From Spirochaetota bacterium (lineage in GTDB: Bacteria > Spirochaetota > UBA4802 > UBA5550): a stretch of DNA of 64,000 nucleotides. The position numbers were made by a program, and so were the translations under genes. Position 1 is the first letter of the stretch; each line of letters opens with the position of its first letter. A model generated the notes under the pieces. It had not been told where the DNA came from. It was given only the letters and a program-made list of their open reading frames with translations, and ran no database searches. Location: positions 1 through 64,000 of the forward strand of contig JAFGJK010000062.1 in the NCBI GenBank assembly GCA_016929135.1, in the 5' to 3' direction. Shown here piece by piece: positions 36,238-46,558 of the stretch.

Positions 36238-37359
36238 ATGAGTAAAACGGAACTGCCGCTGTTCCGGGAGTATCCCCTGCTGGGGGAGCGGCTCCCGCGG
36301 GTCCCCCTGGGCGAGTTCCCCACGCCGGTAAAGAAGCTCGACAACCTGGGGAGGGAGCTGGGGCTGAAGCGGCTGTACATCAAGCGCGACGACATCAGCG
36401 GAAAAATCTACGGCGGCAACAAGGTGCGCAAGCTGGAGCTGCTCCTGGGGGACGCCATCGCCCGGGGGCACCGGGAAGTCATCACCTTCGGGGCGGCGGG
36501 CTCGAACCACGCACTGGCCACCGCCATCTATGGAGGGGAGCAAGGACTTCACTGCAGCCTCTACCTGGTCCCCCAGCCGAACGCCCACTACGTCAGGAAA
36601 AACCTGCTCATGGACATCGCCGCGGGGGCGGACCTGCATTTCTCCCCCGGCGGATACTATGCCCTGGCGGCCGCGAAGTTCCGGGTGCTGCGGGAGCGCC
36701 TTCGGGGGGGTGCGGTCCCTGCGGTCATCCCCTTCGGCGGCACCACCCCCCTCTCCATCGCGGGCTTCGTGAACGCCGCCTTCGAGCTGCGGGACCAGGT
36801 GGAGAACGGGAGGATGCCGGAGCCGGATTACGTCTACGTGGCCATGGGCTCCATGGGCACCGCCGTGGGCCTCATGCTGGGGCTCAAGGCCAGCGGAATG
36901 AAGAGCCGCGTCGTGGCGGTGAGGGTGCTGCCGCTGGAGGCCGCCGGGGAGCGGAACGTCGTGCGCCTCTACCACCGGGCCACGGCGTACCTGAACGGGC
37001 TCGATTCCTCCTTCCCCAGGTACGAGCTACCGCGGGAGGAGCTGGATGTGCGGCACAACTATTTCGGCTACGGCTACGCGATCTTCACCGAGGAGTCGGT
37101 CAGGTCCGTCGAGATGCTTCACCGGTACGAGGGGATCGCCATCGAGGGGACCTATACCGGCAAGGCCTTCGCGGCGCTGGCGGACGACGCGAAATCGGGC
37201 GCCCTTCGGGACAAGACGGTCCTCTTCTGGAACACCTGCAATTCCAGGGATTTCTCGGCACGCATACGCGAGGTGGACTACCGGCGGCTTTCGCCGCAGC
37301 TCCAGCGCTATTTCACCGAGAACGTGCAGCCCCTGGACAGGCGCGCCGTATCTGCGTAG
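36238..37359 (+). CDS. D-cysteine desulfhydrase / ACC deaminase family PLP enzyme
   Basis: 373-residue fold-type II PLP enzyme. KRDDISGKIYGGNKVRKLE carries the PLP-binding Lys (NK) typical of the 1-aminocyclopropane-1-carboxylate deaminase/D-cysteine desulfhydrase family, followed by GAAGSNHALA (substrate/PLP-phosphate contact) and the glycine-rich MGSMGTAVGL loop. A GGAGAGG ribosome site precedes the ATG. Releases ammonia (and sulfide or ring-opened keto acid) from its substrate; which substrate cannot be decided from sequence alone. Single gene, unrelated neighbours. Confidence 0.8.
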   Translation: MSKTELPLFREYPLLGERLPRVPLGEFPTPVKKLDNLGRELGLKRLYIKRDDISGKIYGGNKVRKLELLLGDAIARGHREVITFGAAGSNHALATAIYGGEQGLHCSLYLVPQPNAHYVRKNLLMDIAAGADLHFSPGGYYALAAAKFRVLRERLRGGAVPAVIPFGGTTPLSIAGFVNAAFELRDQVENGRMPEPDYVYVAMGSMGTAVGLMLGLKASGMKSRVVAVRVLPLEAAGERNVVRLYHRATAYLNGLDSSFPRYELPREELDVRHNYFGYGYAIFTEESVRSVEMLHRYEGIAIEGTYTGKAFAALADDAKSGALRDKTVLFWNTCNSRDFSARIREVDYRRLSPQLQRYFTENVQPLDRRAVSA

Positions 37360-37450
37360 GCCCGTCAAGCCCGAGGAGTTCCGTCGAGGCGCGGCTGTTA
37401 CCCCCCCCATGGGGGCCGCCAGCGGACATGAATGAATACGGGGCCGGGAG

Positions 37451-38341
37451 ATGAGGATAGGCTATCCCTGCATCAACCGCGGCATCGGCTGCAGCTCCGG
37501 CAGGACCTTCAGGCTCAGGTCCTATTCCGAGGCGCGCATGGAGACCACAGTGGAGGCCAACCTCTCCTGCCTGGCGGCGATTCTCCGGTACAACGCCGCC
37601 CATTCCCTGCGGTTCTTCCGCATCACCTCGGACCTGGTCCCCTTCGCGTCGCACCCGGTGTGCCGCTACCCCTGGCAGCGCCGATTCGGCGAGGTCTTCA
37701 GGGAGATCGGCCGGTTCATCCAACGGGAGGGGATTCGGATATCGATGCATCCCGACCAGTTCACGCTGATCAATACACCAGACCGGGAGGTGCTGCGCCG
37801 CAGCCTCGCCGAGCTGGAATACCACGCCCAGGTGCTCGACCTCATGGGACTGGATGCAACCGCAAGGATACAGATACACGTGGGGGGCGTGTACGGCGAC
37901 CGGTCCGCCGCCATGGAGCGTTTCACGGCCCGGTACGGGAGACTGGACGGCGCGGTGCGGAGACGGCTGGTGATCGAGAACGATGACAGGCTCTACTCGC
38001 TCGGACACTGCATGGAGCTGTACAGCCGATGCGGTGTTCCGGTGCTCTTCGACTGGTTCCACCACAGGATCAACGGCGGCGAGCCGCCGGGGCGGGCCCT
38101 GGCGAAGGCGGCATCGACATGGAAAAGCGGTAACGGGATCCCCATGTGCGATTACAGCAGCCAGAAACCGGGGGCCAGGGCCGGGACGCACGCGGAGTCT
38201 ATCGACAGGGAGGATTTCAGGGCCTTCCTGGATATGTCGCGTGGCCACGATTTCGACCTGATGCTGGAGATCAAGGACAAGGAGGCCAGCGCCGCCGTTG
38301 CGGTGGAGGAGGCGTGGGGGGACGACAGGTTCGTTCCGTGA
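37451..38341 (+). CDS. uvsE: UV DNA damage endonuclease UvsE
   Basis: 296-residue TIM-barrel endonuclease of the UvsE/UVDE family, which nicks DNA 5' of cyclobutane dimers, 6-4 products and abasic sites. Recognised by the N-terminal RIGYPCINRGI, the metal-ligand strands SMHPDQFTLIN, QIHVGG, RLVIENDD, VLFDWFHHR and the C-terminal DLMLEIKDKE. All barrel metal ligands of the family appear present. Length is typical of bacterial members. The upstream gap carries a C8/G5 run near 37401-37414. No other repair gene is adjacent. Confidence 0.92.
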   Translation: MRIGYPCINRGIGCSSGRTFRLRSYSEARMETTVEANLSCLAAILRYNAAHSLRFFRITSDLVPFASHPVCRYPWQRRFGEVFREIGRFIQREGIRISMHPDQFTLINTPDREVLRRSLAELEYHAQVLDLMGLDATARIQIHVGGVYGDRSAAMERFTARYGRLDGAVRRRLVIENDDRLYSLGHCMELYSRCGVPVLFDWFHHRINGGEPPGRALAKAASTWKSGNGIPMCDYSSQKPGARAGTHAESIDREDFRAFLDMSRGHDFDLMLEIKDKEASAAVAVEEAWGDDRFVP

Positions 38342-38365
38342 TTCCCGACGCTTCAGCGCGGCGCC

Positions 38366-39538
38366 TCACAGGTGGATCCCCAGGGTGATCTCCATGCCGA
38401 TATCGTTTATGATGTAGGGTCTGGTCCTGCCGCTCCAATAGGAGAGCACCGGTCTGGGGAGCCGGAGCCTGGTAAAGGCCATGGTGATGTTCATCCCCAG
38501 CATGATCGGGAGCCAGCGGTTCAGGCAGATATGGGGGCCCAGGCCCCACCGGAGGGTGTACCCCCCGGCATCCATTCGGTAGTCAATCGCCGATACCAGT
38601 ATCCCCGCGTCGCGCAGCGACGCGTTCGGCCTGAGCCTCCCGTGGAGGATTCCGCCGTAGATCAGGAAGGCCTGAATGATCAGGTTATAGTGATTGTTCT
38701 GCGGGCCGAAGATGATATCCAACACCGGTCCCGCCCCGAGGAAGCTGTAATCCAGGTACCTGGCCGTGTAGCGGCGCTCCAGGGGAATGCCCCCGCGGGA
38801 CTGGCTGTACAGGAAGGTGCCGAGGATCTCGTAGCCGTACCTTCCCCTGATGCCGAATTTCACCCCCCTGAAGGAGAAGCCGGGGGAGCCGCCCCGTCCC
38901 AGGGCGGGGAGCATCAGGTCGGCGTCGATGCCCCAGGACCAGTTGTCCACGAAGAGCTTGAAGGCATGGCGTGACAGCAGTAAGGGGTCGGCGGTCATGC
39001 CGAGCTGGGTCAAATCAAGGCTCCTCTGCTCCTCGTCGAAGAGGGGGCTCTGCTGCTTGTGGAAGGAGCAGTATCCGGCGATTCTGACGATGGAATGCCG
39101 GAACCCCGGTACCGGCACGGGGATGAACGCCCTGTCCCAGGAGGGATCCCCGGCATCACGGACGGTGCCGTCGGCCAGGGTGATGGCGCGTATTCTGGCC
39201 CGGGCGATCGTATCGGCCGCCCCTCCCTCCACGGGCATGAACAGTATGCCTTCGGGGCGGAGCTCCCGTATCACCCCCCGCCGCAGGGATCCGTCCGTCA
39301 GTTCCACCGAGTCCACCGATACGGCCTGCACCCTCCCGTCGTTGTACCGGACCGAACAGACCCTCTCCCGGGGGACGGACCCGTAGGGGGTGTCCCCGGC
39401 GGGATCGTACTCCACCGCCCTCTCGGTTATCCTGATCACCGTCCCCTCCAGGACCGTCATGTCCCTGAGGAGTATCCTGTCCGCGCGGGCCGTCGCGGCG
39501 GTGAATAGAATCAGCAGCGTCAGAGCCGTCTTCTTCAT
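38366..39538 (-). CDS. Hypothetical exported protein, probable outer-membrane barrel
   Basis: 390-residue protein with a signal peptide (cleavage near ARA-DR, residue 19). Residues 20-125 hold several short SH3-like strands of the kind LLRDMTVLEGTVIRI and VELTDGSLRRGVI, similar to the repeats found in SpoVS/Hfq-like or DUF6-type surface proteins; residues 140-390 are rich in alternating aromatic strands that look like a beta-barrel. I cannot assign a family. Divergent from the gene at 39854. Confidence 0.6.
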   Translation of the reverse strand: MKKTALTLLILFTAATARADRILLRDMTVLEGTVIRITERAVEYDPAGDTPYGSVPRERVCSVRYNDGRVQAVSVDSVELTDGSLRRGVIRELRPEGILFMPVEGGAADTIARARIRAITLADGTVRDAGDPSWDRAFIPVPVPGFRHSIVRIAGYCSFHKQQSPLFDEEQRSLDLTQLGMTADPLLLSRHAFKLFVDNWSWGIDADLMLPALGRGGSPGFSFRGVKFGIRGRYGYEILGTFLYSQSRGGIPLERRYTARYLDYSFLGAGPVLDIIFGPQNNHYNLIIQAFLIYGGILHGRLRPNASLRDAGILVSAIDYRMDAGGYTLRWGLGPHICLNRWLPIMLGMNITMAFTRLRLPRPVLSYWSGRTRPYIINDIGMEITLGIHL

Positions 39539-39853
39539 GCAGTACCGTCCTGTTCCATGGGGAATCCAATCATAGCACGGGAGGTTTTGTAAATCAACAT
39601 TTCTTTTTTCCGCGGCTCACCGGGTGATGGCGCCGGTGTCCAGGACCCGATAAAATGACGGTGCAATAAAATAGTGTTTGCAATTTCAGTACGTTCCCGG
39701 GATGTTCATCTACAAAGAGAATAACGGGTTCCCGGTGACAGTGAGCGGGAGGAGATGGGGCACAGAGAGGCCGGGGACCGGGCGCGAGGCGGCGCGATCT
39801 CATGCAACGAGTGGTATCGTTTTTTATGACTCTGAATTGACGGGGGTGTGCTT
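39539..39853. other. Intergenic region, nothing recognised
   Basis: 315 bp between divergent genes. It should contain both promoters; TTGCAA near 39673 and AT-rich sequence around 39640-39680 are the only hints. No ribosome-preceded open frame. Confidence 0.45.
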
Positions 39854-40198
39854 ATGGCAGTGATAAAAAACAGGCGGCGAGGACCGGATACCATGGTGAA
39901 GTTGATCACGACCTTCAACGCGATCTCCTGGCTCGTCATCGGCGTGGCCTTCATCCTCTACATGACGGTCAATCCCATCCGCGCATCGGACTATTTCAAC
40001 CAGATGAGCGGCTCCGGCGGGGGGCTCGCCATCATCGGCGCCAAGCTTCTCATGTTTTTCAACGTCATTCTCTGCATGTGGGGGATGATCGTGAACATGA
40101 TGCGCAACAAGAGGAAATCGGACAGGTTCCGCATCTCCCTGATCGTATCGATGCTCATCTCCCTCGCCCTGTTCATCTTCCTGCTTATTAAAACGTAG
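39854..40198 (+). CDS. Small three-helix membrane protein
   Basis: 114-residue inner-membrane protein with hydrophobic segments near residues 17-37, 55-77 and 93-112. The ATG at 39854 has GGGGGTG upstream; a GTG two codons earlier is less likely. No family recognised. A GC-rich hairpin (40207-40230) follows the stop closely, suggesting a single-gene transcript. Confidence 0.65.
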   Translation: MAVIKNRRRGPDTMVKLITTFNAISWLVIGVAFILYMTVNPIRASDYFNQMSGSGGGLAIIGAKLLMFFNVILCMWGMIVNMMRNKRKSDRFRISLIVSMLISLALFIFLLIKT

Positions 40199-40206
40199 GG
40201 AAGGGC

Positions 40207-40230
40207 GCGCCCCTGCAATGACAGGGGCGC
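40207..40230. terminator. Terminator-like hairpin
   Basis: GCGCCCCTG-CAATGA-CAGGGGCGC, a perfect 9-bp stem with 6-base loop, 8 bp after the stop at 40198. Only a short T run (40241-40244) follows, so efficiency is uncertain. Confidence 0.55.
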
Positions 40231-40440
40231 GGTATCGCCATTTTCCCCGTGCGCCTTCGCGGCCTGGGAAGGCGCGGGGCCCCAGCCGTCGCCCATCGTC
40301 CTGCCACGCATTCGGGGATCCATGAGTTATTACCTGTACCGCCTCTGCCGGCGATGCCGCCGCGATACCGCGGCGGATTACTGCTTGATTAATTCACCGT
40401 CGCCTGATACGGTGCCCGTTACCGCAACCGTCGGCAGAGC

Positions 40441-41703
40441 ATGGAACACTGGAATATTACCCTTTATTTCGCCCTCTACTCCTTCACGGGATGGATCATC
40501 GAGGCGCTGTACCGCTCATGGACGCAGCGGCGGCCCGTCAATCCCGGCTTTCTCTTCGGCCCCTTCGTGCCGATCTACGGCATCGGCGCGCTGATGGTGC
40601 TCCTTCTCCACCAAGTCATGGCGCCGCTGAATCCTGCCCTGCAGTTCCTGGCCTACGGCGCCGTCCTCTCCCTGGTGGAGTACGCCGCCGGTGAGTTTTT
40701 CGAGCGGGCCTTCGGCCTGAAGCTGTGGGATTACAGCGACAGCCGCTTCAGCCTCCGGGGGAAGATAAGCCTCCCCTTCTCGCTGGCCTGGGCTGCGCTG
40801 GCCATGATACTGGCGTATCTCCTCCATCCCCTGGCGAGGGGAGCGGTCGCCGCCCTGGACCGCACCGCCGCCCTGGCATTCTCGGCGGTGTTCCTCTCCT
40901 ATTTCGCGGCGGACGTGACCGTCTCCGTGATCTCTCTGCGCCGCTTCAGGAGGGACATCGCCTACCTGTACGAGAGGTACGTCACCCTGAGCAACAGGGA
41001 GGTGCAGCGGATCATCGGCTCCTTCAGGCGCATCCTGGGAGCCTTCCCCGATCTGAACAGGCACCTTCAGCTGAACCTGAACGAGCACCTGAAGGCCAGG
41101 CTGGACAGAATGATGGGAAGGCTCTCACGGACCCTGGAGGCGGCCGTCGCCGACAGGAGGCCCCAGGAGGCGGAATATCTGGACATCGTGAAGGACATTC
41201 TGGCCCACCCGGAATTTTTAAGGCTGAAGGATTTCTTCCATCACAATTCGTCGATCTACGAGCACGCCAGAATCGTGTCGTACCTCTCCTACAGGGTGTG
41301 CCGATATCTTGACCTGGATTACGTCTCGGCCGCCAGGGGGGGGCTGCTGCACGACTTCTTCCTCTACGACTGGCGCAACCACGACGCGCCCGACCTACCC
41401 CGGGAGAAGTTTCACGGCCTGGAGCACCCGCGCATCGCCCTGGAGAATTCGCTGAAATACTTCACCCTGAACGACACCGAGCGGGACATCATCGTCAAGC
41501 ACATGTGGCCCCTGACGTTTTTGCCGCCGCGGTACAGGGAGTCCTTCGTCGTGACCTTCGTGGACAAGTACGTCTCATCGAGGGAGTTCGTGGATGAATT
41601 CAGAAAAAGAAGGAAGGCCGCCGCGGGGAAAGACGCGTCCACGGGACGCGCCACCCGGCAGAAGCGGCGGCCGCGGAGGAAGCGTGAAACAAAGGATCTG
41701 TGA
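40441..41703 (+). CDS. CmpB-type membrane domain fused to an HD domain
   Basis: 420-residue two-domain protein. Residues 1-165 match the putative ABC-transporter type IV (ABC_trans_CmpB) membrane family: YSFTGWIIEALYRS, NPGFLFGPFVPIYGIGA and LWDYSD motifs with about five helices. Residues about 245-385 form an HD phosphohydrolase domain, with metal ligands seen in YEHARIVSY, GGLLHDFFLYDW, HPRIAL and VDKYVSS. The C terminus is very basic (Arg/Lys-rich). An HD domain tethered to this membrane domain may hydrolyse a nucleotide near the membrane; this is inference. The next gene overlaps the end by 20 bp. Confidence 0.75.
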   Translation: MEHWNITLYFALYSFTGWIIEALYRSWTQRRPVNPGFLFGPFVPIYGIGALMVLLLHQVMAPLNPALQFLAYGAVLSLVEYAAGEFFERAFGLKLWDYSDSRFSLRGKISLPFSLAWAALAMILAYLLHPLARGAVAALDRTAALAFSAVFLSYFAADVTVSVISLRRFRRDIAYLYERYVTLSNREVQRIIGSFRRILGAFPDLNRHLQLNLNEHLKARLDRMMGRLSRTLEAAVADRRPQEAEYLDIVKDILAHPEFLRLKDFFHHNSSIYEHARIVSYLSYRVCRYLDLDYVSAARGGLLHDFFLYDWRNHDAPDLPREKFHGLEHPRIALENSLKYFTLNDTERDIIVKHMWPLTFLPPRYRESFVVTFVDKYVSSREFVDEFRKRRKAAAGKDASTGRATRQKRRPRRKRETKDL

Positions 41704-42184
41704 GTTCAAGAGCGTCCCGCAGAGAACCAGGGAGGTCCCCGCCGGCCACGGCGGGGCGATGGTGCTGAGAAAGGAATACGACCTGGCCGGGGTGCGCGAG
41801 CACCGGCTAGAGCTCTCCCCGGGGCAGATACTCTCGCACCGCGCCTGGATTATGAACCTCCTCTGGGCCGCCATGGGGATATCGATCCTTTTCGTCCTCA
41901 TTTACGGCGCCCTGGTGGTGGGATTCAGGGTCGATTTTTCGTCCGGCGCGGGCAGGATATACCGTGCCGTCTATATCAGTGCGTTCCTGGTCTCTTTCCT
42001 GGCGTTGTGGATCGCCCTGTCGGTGCCGGGGGCCGTGAAGGGCCTGAAGAGGAGCCACGTCGAGGCGGAGCGGGGCGAGGGGAACTGGCTGCTGGTGGAC
42101 CTGAAGGACTGGGACCGGTTTTACCGGATCGTCACCGCGCCGAAAAAGGAGGCGCAGCCGGGGAGGGGAGACGGGCGCCGGTGA
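41684..42184 (+). CDS. Hypothetical membrane protein
   Basis: 166-residue protein with two transmembrane segments near residues 60-83 and 100-123 and polar ends. The GTG at 41684 is preferred because CGGAGG is 5 bp upstream; the longer frame from 41594 reads through the basic tail of the preceding gene. Overlap of 20 bp with the CmpB/HD gene suggests an operon and possibly a joint function at the membrane. Family not recognised. Confidence 0.6.
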   Translation: MKQRICEFKSVPQRTREVPAGHGGAMVLRKEYDLAGVREHRLELSPGQILSHRAWIMNLLWAAMGISILFVLIYGALVVGFRVDFSSGAGRIYRAVYISAFLVSFLALWIALSVPGAVKGLKRSHVEAERGEGNWLLVDLKDWDRFYRIVTAPKKEAQPGRGDGRR

Positions 42185-42187
42185 ACG

Positions 42188-42523
42188 TCAGCCGCCGGAT
42201 CTCCTGACCTTCAGCCCCTGTGCCTCGATGAGACCGATGACGGCATCGATCTTGTCTCCCTGAATGATCACCGCGCCGTCCTTGACGGTGCCGCCGGTGC
42301 CGCAGGCGCGTTTCATCGCCGCGGCGAAGGAGGCGAGGCGTTCCCCCGTCATGAGGAGCCCGTAGACCACCGTGACCGTCTTGCCGCCGCGCCCCTTGGT
42401 TTCCCGCCTGACCCGTACGGTCCCGTCGGACGGGGCGCCCGGTTTCTTCCCTGCGGAGCGCCCCCCCTCATACGCACCCCTGAGGTCTCCCCGTTCGGTG
42501 GAATAGACGATCCGGTCCGCCAT
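42188..42523 (-). CDS. SUI1/YciH family translation-initiation-like protein
   Basis: 111-residue protein with the SUI1 domain in its C-terminal 75 residues: RVRRETKGRGGKTVTVVYGL and CGTGGTVKDGAVIIQGD, then GLKVRRSGG at the end. This matches bacterial YciH, an eIF1 homologue thought to affect start-codon fidelity. It begins 2 bp after the cyclophilin stop, so both are co-translated. Start at 42523 because it is the first residue before the conserved region and gives a normal family length. Confidence 0.9.
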   Translation of the reverse strand: MADRIVYSTERGDLRGAYEGGRSAGKKPGAPSDGTVRVRRETKGRGGKTVTVVYGLLMTGERLASFAAAMKRACGTGGTVKDGAVIIQGDKIDAVIGLIEAQGLKVRRSGG

Positions 42524-42525
42524 GG

Positions 42526-43029
<504 letters not shown>

Positions 43030-43166
43030 GCGTGTCTCCCTTCGTTGGTATTGCGTGCCGTCGCGATACTGCCGGTGGCATTGACGCGCGGGCACGGAAC
43101 ATCGACAATCACCCGAACCCCCGATTTTGTCAACCACTATGCCTCGGGGTACCGGTGCGCGGGATA

Positions 43167-44054
43167 TCAGGCCTTCCTGCGGGCGCTGGAGATGGAGACC
43201 GCGGTCACCGCCAGGAGGATGATGCCGCCCCCCAGGAGCGTCTTCGGCCCCGGGGTCTCCCCCAGGACGAAAAAGACCCAGAGGGGGTTGCAGAGCGGCT
43301 CGATCAGGGCGATCATGCTGGCGGAGACGGCGGATATGCGCGTGATGGCCATCGAGAAGAGCACCGCGGTCACACCGATCTGGAGCACCCCCAGCACCGC
43401 CATGGCGGCCATGGATTTCAGGGTGAAGGACGGCATCGGGAGAAAGAGGCAGACCGCGAGGCAGATCCCTGCGGCCAGCCAGTGCGACAGGAGTATCGAC
43501 TCCAGGGGCGAGCCGTCCTTCTGCATGCGCATGAAGATGAAGTAGAGGCCGAAGGTGAGTCCGGCCAGGACCGCGATGATGTTCCCCGAAAGTGTCCCGC
43601 CGCCGATCCTGTCCATGAACATGATCACCATGCCGGCCGTGATCAGGGGGAGGACCGCCCACTGGTCGGCCCTGGTGCGCTCCTTCAGCAGGGCGCCGCC
43701 GATGACGGCGGTGAAGGCCGGGGCGCAGTACTGGAGGAGAATCGCGTTTGCCGCGGTGGTGGTCTTGTTGGCGGTGACGAAGAGTATCATGGTGGCCGCG
43801 TTCGCGATCGCCGCCGCCACCTGCGGGAGGGAGAGGGTTATCCTCGGCCGCCGCAGGTACGCCAGTATGACGAAGGAGGCGATGAGGCTCCGCATGCCGG
43901 CGATGGCGAAGGGGTTCCAGTCGATCACCTTGATGAAGAGGCCGGCGATGCTCCAGAGGAAGGCGGTGGCGGCCATGGCCAGAACGCCGACCCCCCGGGG
44001 GGAGAGCCCGCGGACCGCCGGGAGTTTCCGGGGAACGCCCGCCTGCACGTTCAT
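43167..44054 (-). CDS. EamA/DMT family transporter
   Basis: 295-residue inner-membrane transporter with ten predicted helices arranged as two EamA repeats (about 25-155 and 165-290). Seen in the second repeat: [19 protein letters not shown] and [18 protein letters not shown], the usual signature of drug/metabolite exporters. Substrate unknown. Overlaps the upstream GDPD stop by 4 bp, indicating an operon. Confidence 0.85.
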   Translation of the reverse strand: MNVQAGVPRKLPAVRGLSPRGVGVLAMAATAFLWSIAGLFIKVIDWNPFAIAGMRSLIASFVILAYLRRPRITLSLPQVAAAIANAATMILFVTANKTTTAANAILLQYCAPAFTAVIGGALLKERTRADQWAVLPLITAGMVIMFMDRIGGGTLSGNIIAVLAGLTFGLYFIFMRMQKDGSPLESILLSHWLAAGICLAVCLFLPMPSFTLKSMAAMAVLGVLQIGVTAVLFSMAITRISAVSASMIALIEPLCNPLWVFFVLGETPGPKTLLGGGIILLAVTAVSISSARRKA

Positions 44055-45025
44055 GGCCGGGGTTCCCTGAGGCCCTGCCGCTCCAGGAAGCGGACGGCCA
44101 CATCGGGGAAGTCGGTGAAGACCCCGTCGGCACCCTCCTCGATGTAGAGGGTCCTGAAGAGCGTCTCGGCGTCCGGGGCGTAGCCCGGCAGGGCGTCGAT
44201 CCGCGCGGTGAAGGTGTGCACCTCCAGGCCCCGCCCGTGGGCCTCACGTACGAGGCCGGTGCGGTGCGGCGGGACCCCCGCCCCCCGGTCGGCGACGATC
44301 TGTTCCGACCAGGGGCCGATGGCGTCGGCGAACCGGGCGATCTCGTCCAGCCCCGGGCCGGTGAGCATGCGGTCGTAGTCGATCCCCGGGGACTCGCGCC
44401 AGCTGTTGTCGGCGATGAGCTGCACCATCCGCAGCCTGCTCCCCAGCCCCTGGCGCATGTACCGGATGGTCTCCGGGTCGAAGCACTGCACGAGGCAGTT
44501 CGAATCGGGATCCTCGTAGCCGAAGAACGAGAGCTCCTTGAGCACGATGCGGGCGATGTCGACCCCCATCTCCCTGTAGTAGGCGGGCGATTTCAGCTCC
44601 GGGCATATGCCGATGTTCACGCCCCTGCTTTTGTTCATCCCCTGTATCAGGTCCAGCTCCTCCTCCAGGGTGTGTAGGAAGAACTCCACCGGCGATCGCG
44701 CGGGGAACCGTCCCCCGTACACCGCCTCCCCCGTCTCGGGATTGACGCGCTCGTGCAGGCTGAGCGTCTTGAGCTCCTTCAGCGTGAAATCGTGGATGTG
44801 AAAGTGGCCGTCCTTCCGCCGCCGCTCCGGGAAGCGGTCCGCCACGTTCGTCACGTTGTCCAGGTAGTCGTGGATGATGATCGCCCTGCCGTCGTTGCTC
44901 ACGGCGACATCCTGCTCGATAAGATCGGGATTCATGACGTGCGCGGCGGCCTTCCCGGCGGTGGTGTGCTCCGGCAGATAGCCGCAGGCGCCGCGGTGTG
45001 CGATGACGATGTGTCTTTGTTCCAT
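44051..45025 (-). CDS. Glycerophosphodiester phosphodiesterase
   Basis: 324-residue GDPD. The catalytic strand [14 protein letters not shown] contains the HRG...PE(N/H)T signature, with metal ligands in [12 protein letters not shown] and [11 protein letters not shown]. This matches the GlpQ-type branch that cleaves glycerophosphodiesters to glycerol-3-phosphate and an alcohol. Unlike Escherichia coli GlpQ, I see no signal peptide with the start at 45025; the longer frame adds 13 residues without one. Probably cytoplasmic. Co-operonic with the DMT transporter, which could import or export a product (inference). Confidence 0.85.
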   Translation of the reverse strand: MEQRHIVIAHRGACGYLPEHTTAGKAAAHVMNPDLIEQDVAVSNDGRAIIIHDYLDNVTNVADRFPERRRKDGHFHIHDFTLKELKTLSLHERVNPETGEAVYGGRFPARSPVEFFLHTLEEELDLIQGMNKSRGVNIGICPELKSPAYYREMGVDIARIVLKELSFFGYEDPDSNCLVQCFDPETIRYMRQGLGSRLRMVQLIADNSWRESPGIDYDRMLTGPGLDEIARFADAIGPWSEQIVADRGAGVPPHRTGLVREAHGRGLEVHTFTARIDALPGYAPDAETLFRTLYIEEGADGVFTDFPDVAVRFLERQGLREPRP

Positions 45026-45155
45026 GGCACTGTGTCCCTTTCTCGGGGATGGCCGCAGTGCCAACGATTATCGCTGGGGAGGGTACCGCGGCTCTGTTCC
45101 GTGCAGTCTACGGCAGCACGGGGCGGTATTGTCAATAAAAAAAGGGGGGTGGCGG

Positions 45156-46478
45156 TTATATCCGCTTGATGCGGCGGACGGCGCGGATGAGGTGATTGAT
45201 GACGCCGCCGCTCATGGATACCGCGCCGGCGGTGCAGTACTCGGCGCAGCAGTAGCACCTGATGCAGGCCTCAAGGTCCACCGAGGGATACCCGCCGCGG
45301 GTGATGGAGATGGCGCCGGCGGCGCACTTCTCGACGCAGTCGCCGCAGCGGGTGCACCTGGAGCGGGAGATTGACGGCTGCACGATGATCCGGTCGAAGA
45401 CGTAATGGTCCAGGCTGCGCATGATGCCGGTGGCGGGCGGATCGTCCGGGAGCCGCCGGTAGGGGACCGAGGGGAGGGGGATTGACGACAGGGCCGCCGC
45501 CCGCTCCAGGGAGGTGTGTCCTCGGTCCATGGCCTCTCTCACTGCCGGAACCCACCGGGGGTCGAAGCCGATGATACGGCATGCCACGACGTCCAGTGCC
45601 GGGGCGCTCCTGGAGGCAAGGATCAGCCCGGTCTGCCGGGGGGTGCCGGTGGCCGCCGGCCCGTCCTCGTCGAGCCCCACCACGGCGTCCATCACCGTGA
45701 GGCCGGGGTCCACCGCCTCGTACACGTCCACCAGCGGCCGGCCCCAGAACTCCTTGTAATCTGGCCTGTCCTGGTACTGTATGTGATAGAGCTGCTTGGT
45801 CCCGCCAACCACGCACCCGTAGATGTTCTTCACCGCCCCGCTGTACCGGGCGAGCCGGTGCACCTTCAGCTTCGGCAGGTTCACCACCAGGTCGTGCGCG
45901 AAGACCGCCTCGGTGATGTAGAGGGGGTTCAGGTACCGCTTCGTGGTGATTCTTCGCAGGGTGGTGGTCTCGAAGGGGAGGAGGCTCGCCCCGTACTGTT
46001 CCGCCACGGCGGTCATGCCGGTGGTCTCAAGTCCCTCCCGCGTGCACCCCCCCTGGTAGAAGGCGGAGGAATCGCCGATGCTCACCGTGCATCCCGCCTC
46101 GGTGAAGATGCGGCAGAGCGCGCCGGCCACGGCGGGGTGCGTGCTGGCCGCCTGCTCCGGCGTGTTCTGGGCCATGATGTTCGGCTTGAGGAGCACCCGC
46201 TGACCGCGGCGCGGGGTGAAGTCGATGGCCCGGAGGGCGGAGGAGACCGCCGCGTGGACCTCGGCGTCGTCGTAGGTGCGGCACGGCCGCACCGACACCA
46301 GCTGGGTCCCCCGGCGGGGCCCCGGGGTCGTTTTCTGGGGGGCGGCCATCGATCTGTTCTTACCGGTCATGGCGTCCTGCGAGGCCAGGGGGGAGCCCGG
46401 GCCGAGTCCCAGAAGGGCCGCCGCACCGGCGAGGAGCTTCAGCGCCTGTCTTCTGGTGATGCGGATGAACTCTCCCAC
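45156..46478 (-). CDS. Tat-exported DUF362 iron-sulfur protein
   Basis: 440-residue protein: Tat signal with ITRRQALKLLAG near residues 7-18, a DUF362 domain (about 60-350) with LLKPNIMAQNTPE and ALDVVACRI, and a C-terminal ferredoxin with two 4Fe-4S motifs, CTRCGDCVEKC and CIRCYCCAEYC. The second cluster ends in CC rather than the usual spacing but all eight ligands are present. Probably an electron-transfer or metal-centre protein folded in the cytoplasm and exported. GTG start at 46478 with weak ribosome site. Confidence 0.85.
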   Translation of the reverse strand: MGEFIRITRRQALKLLAGAAALLGLGPGSPLASQDAMTGKNRSMAAPQKTTPGPRRGTQLVSVRPCRTYDDAEVHAAVSSALRAIDFTPRRGQRVLLKPNIMAQNTPEQAASTHPAVAGALCRIFTEAGCTVSIGDSSAFYQGGCTREGLETTGMTAVAEQYGASLLPFETTTLRRITTKRYLNPLYITEAVFAHDLVVNLPKLKVHRLARYSGAVKNIYGCVVGGTKQLYHIQYQDRPDYKEFWGRPLVDVYEAVDPGLTVMDAVVGLDEDGPAATGTPRQTGLILASRSAPALDVVACRIIGFDPRWVPAVREAMDRGHTSLERAAALSSIPLPSVPYRRLPDDPPATGIMRSLDHYVFDRIIVQPSISRSRCTRCGDCVEKCAAGAISITRGGYPSVDLEACIRCYCCAEYCTAGAVSMSGGVINHLIRAVRRIKRI

Positions 46479-46558
46479 GTCCCATACCGTTCTATGCCCG
46501 GGGGCGGTACCTGTTTGGATTAATAGTAGCGATTGCGCAGGTTGAAGTCAAGGGGAGG

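Noticed and set aside
35602..36975. 457-codon minus-strand frame covering the D-cysteine desulfhydrase-like gene
   Set aside because: Most of it is antisense to that gene; only its last part is real, as the middle of the broken outer-membrane gene.
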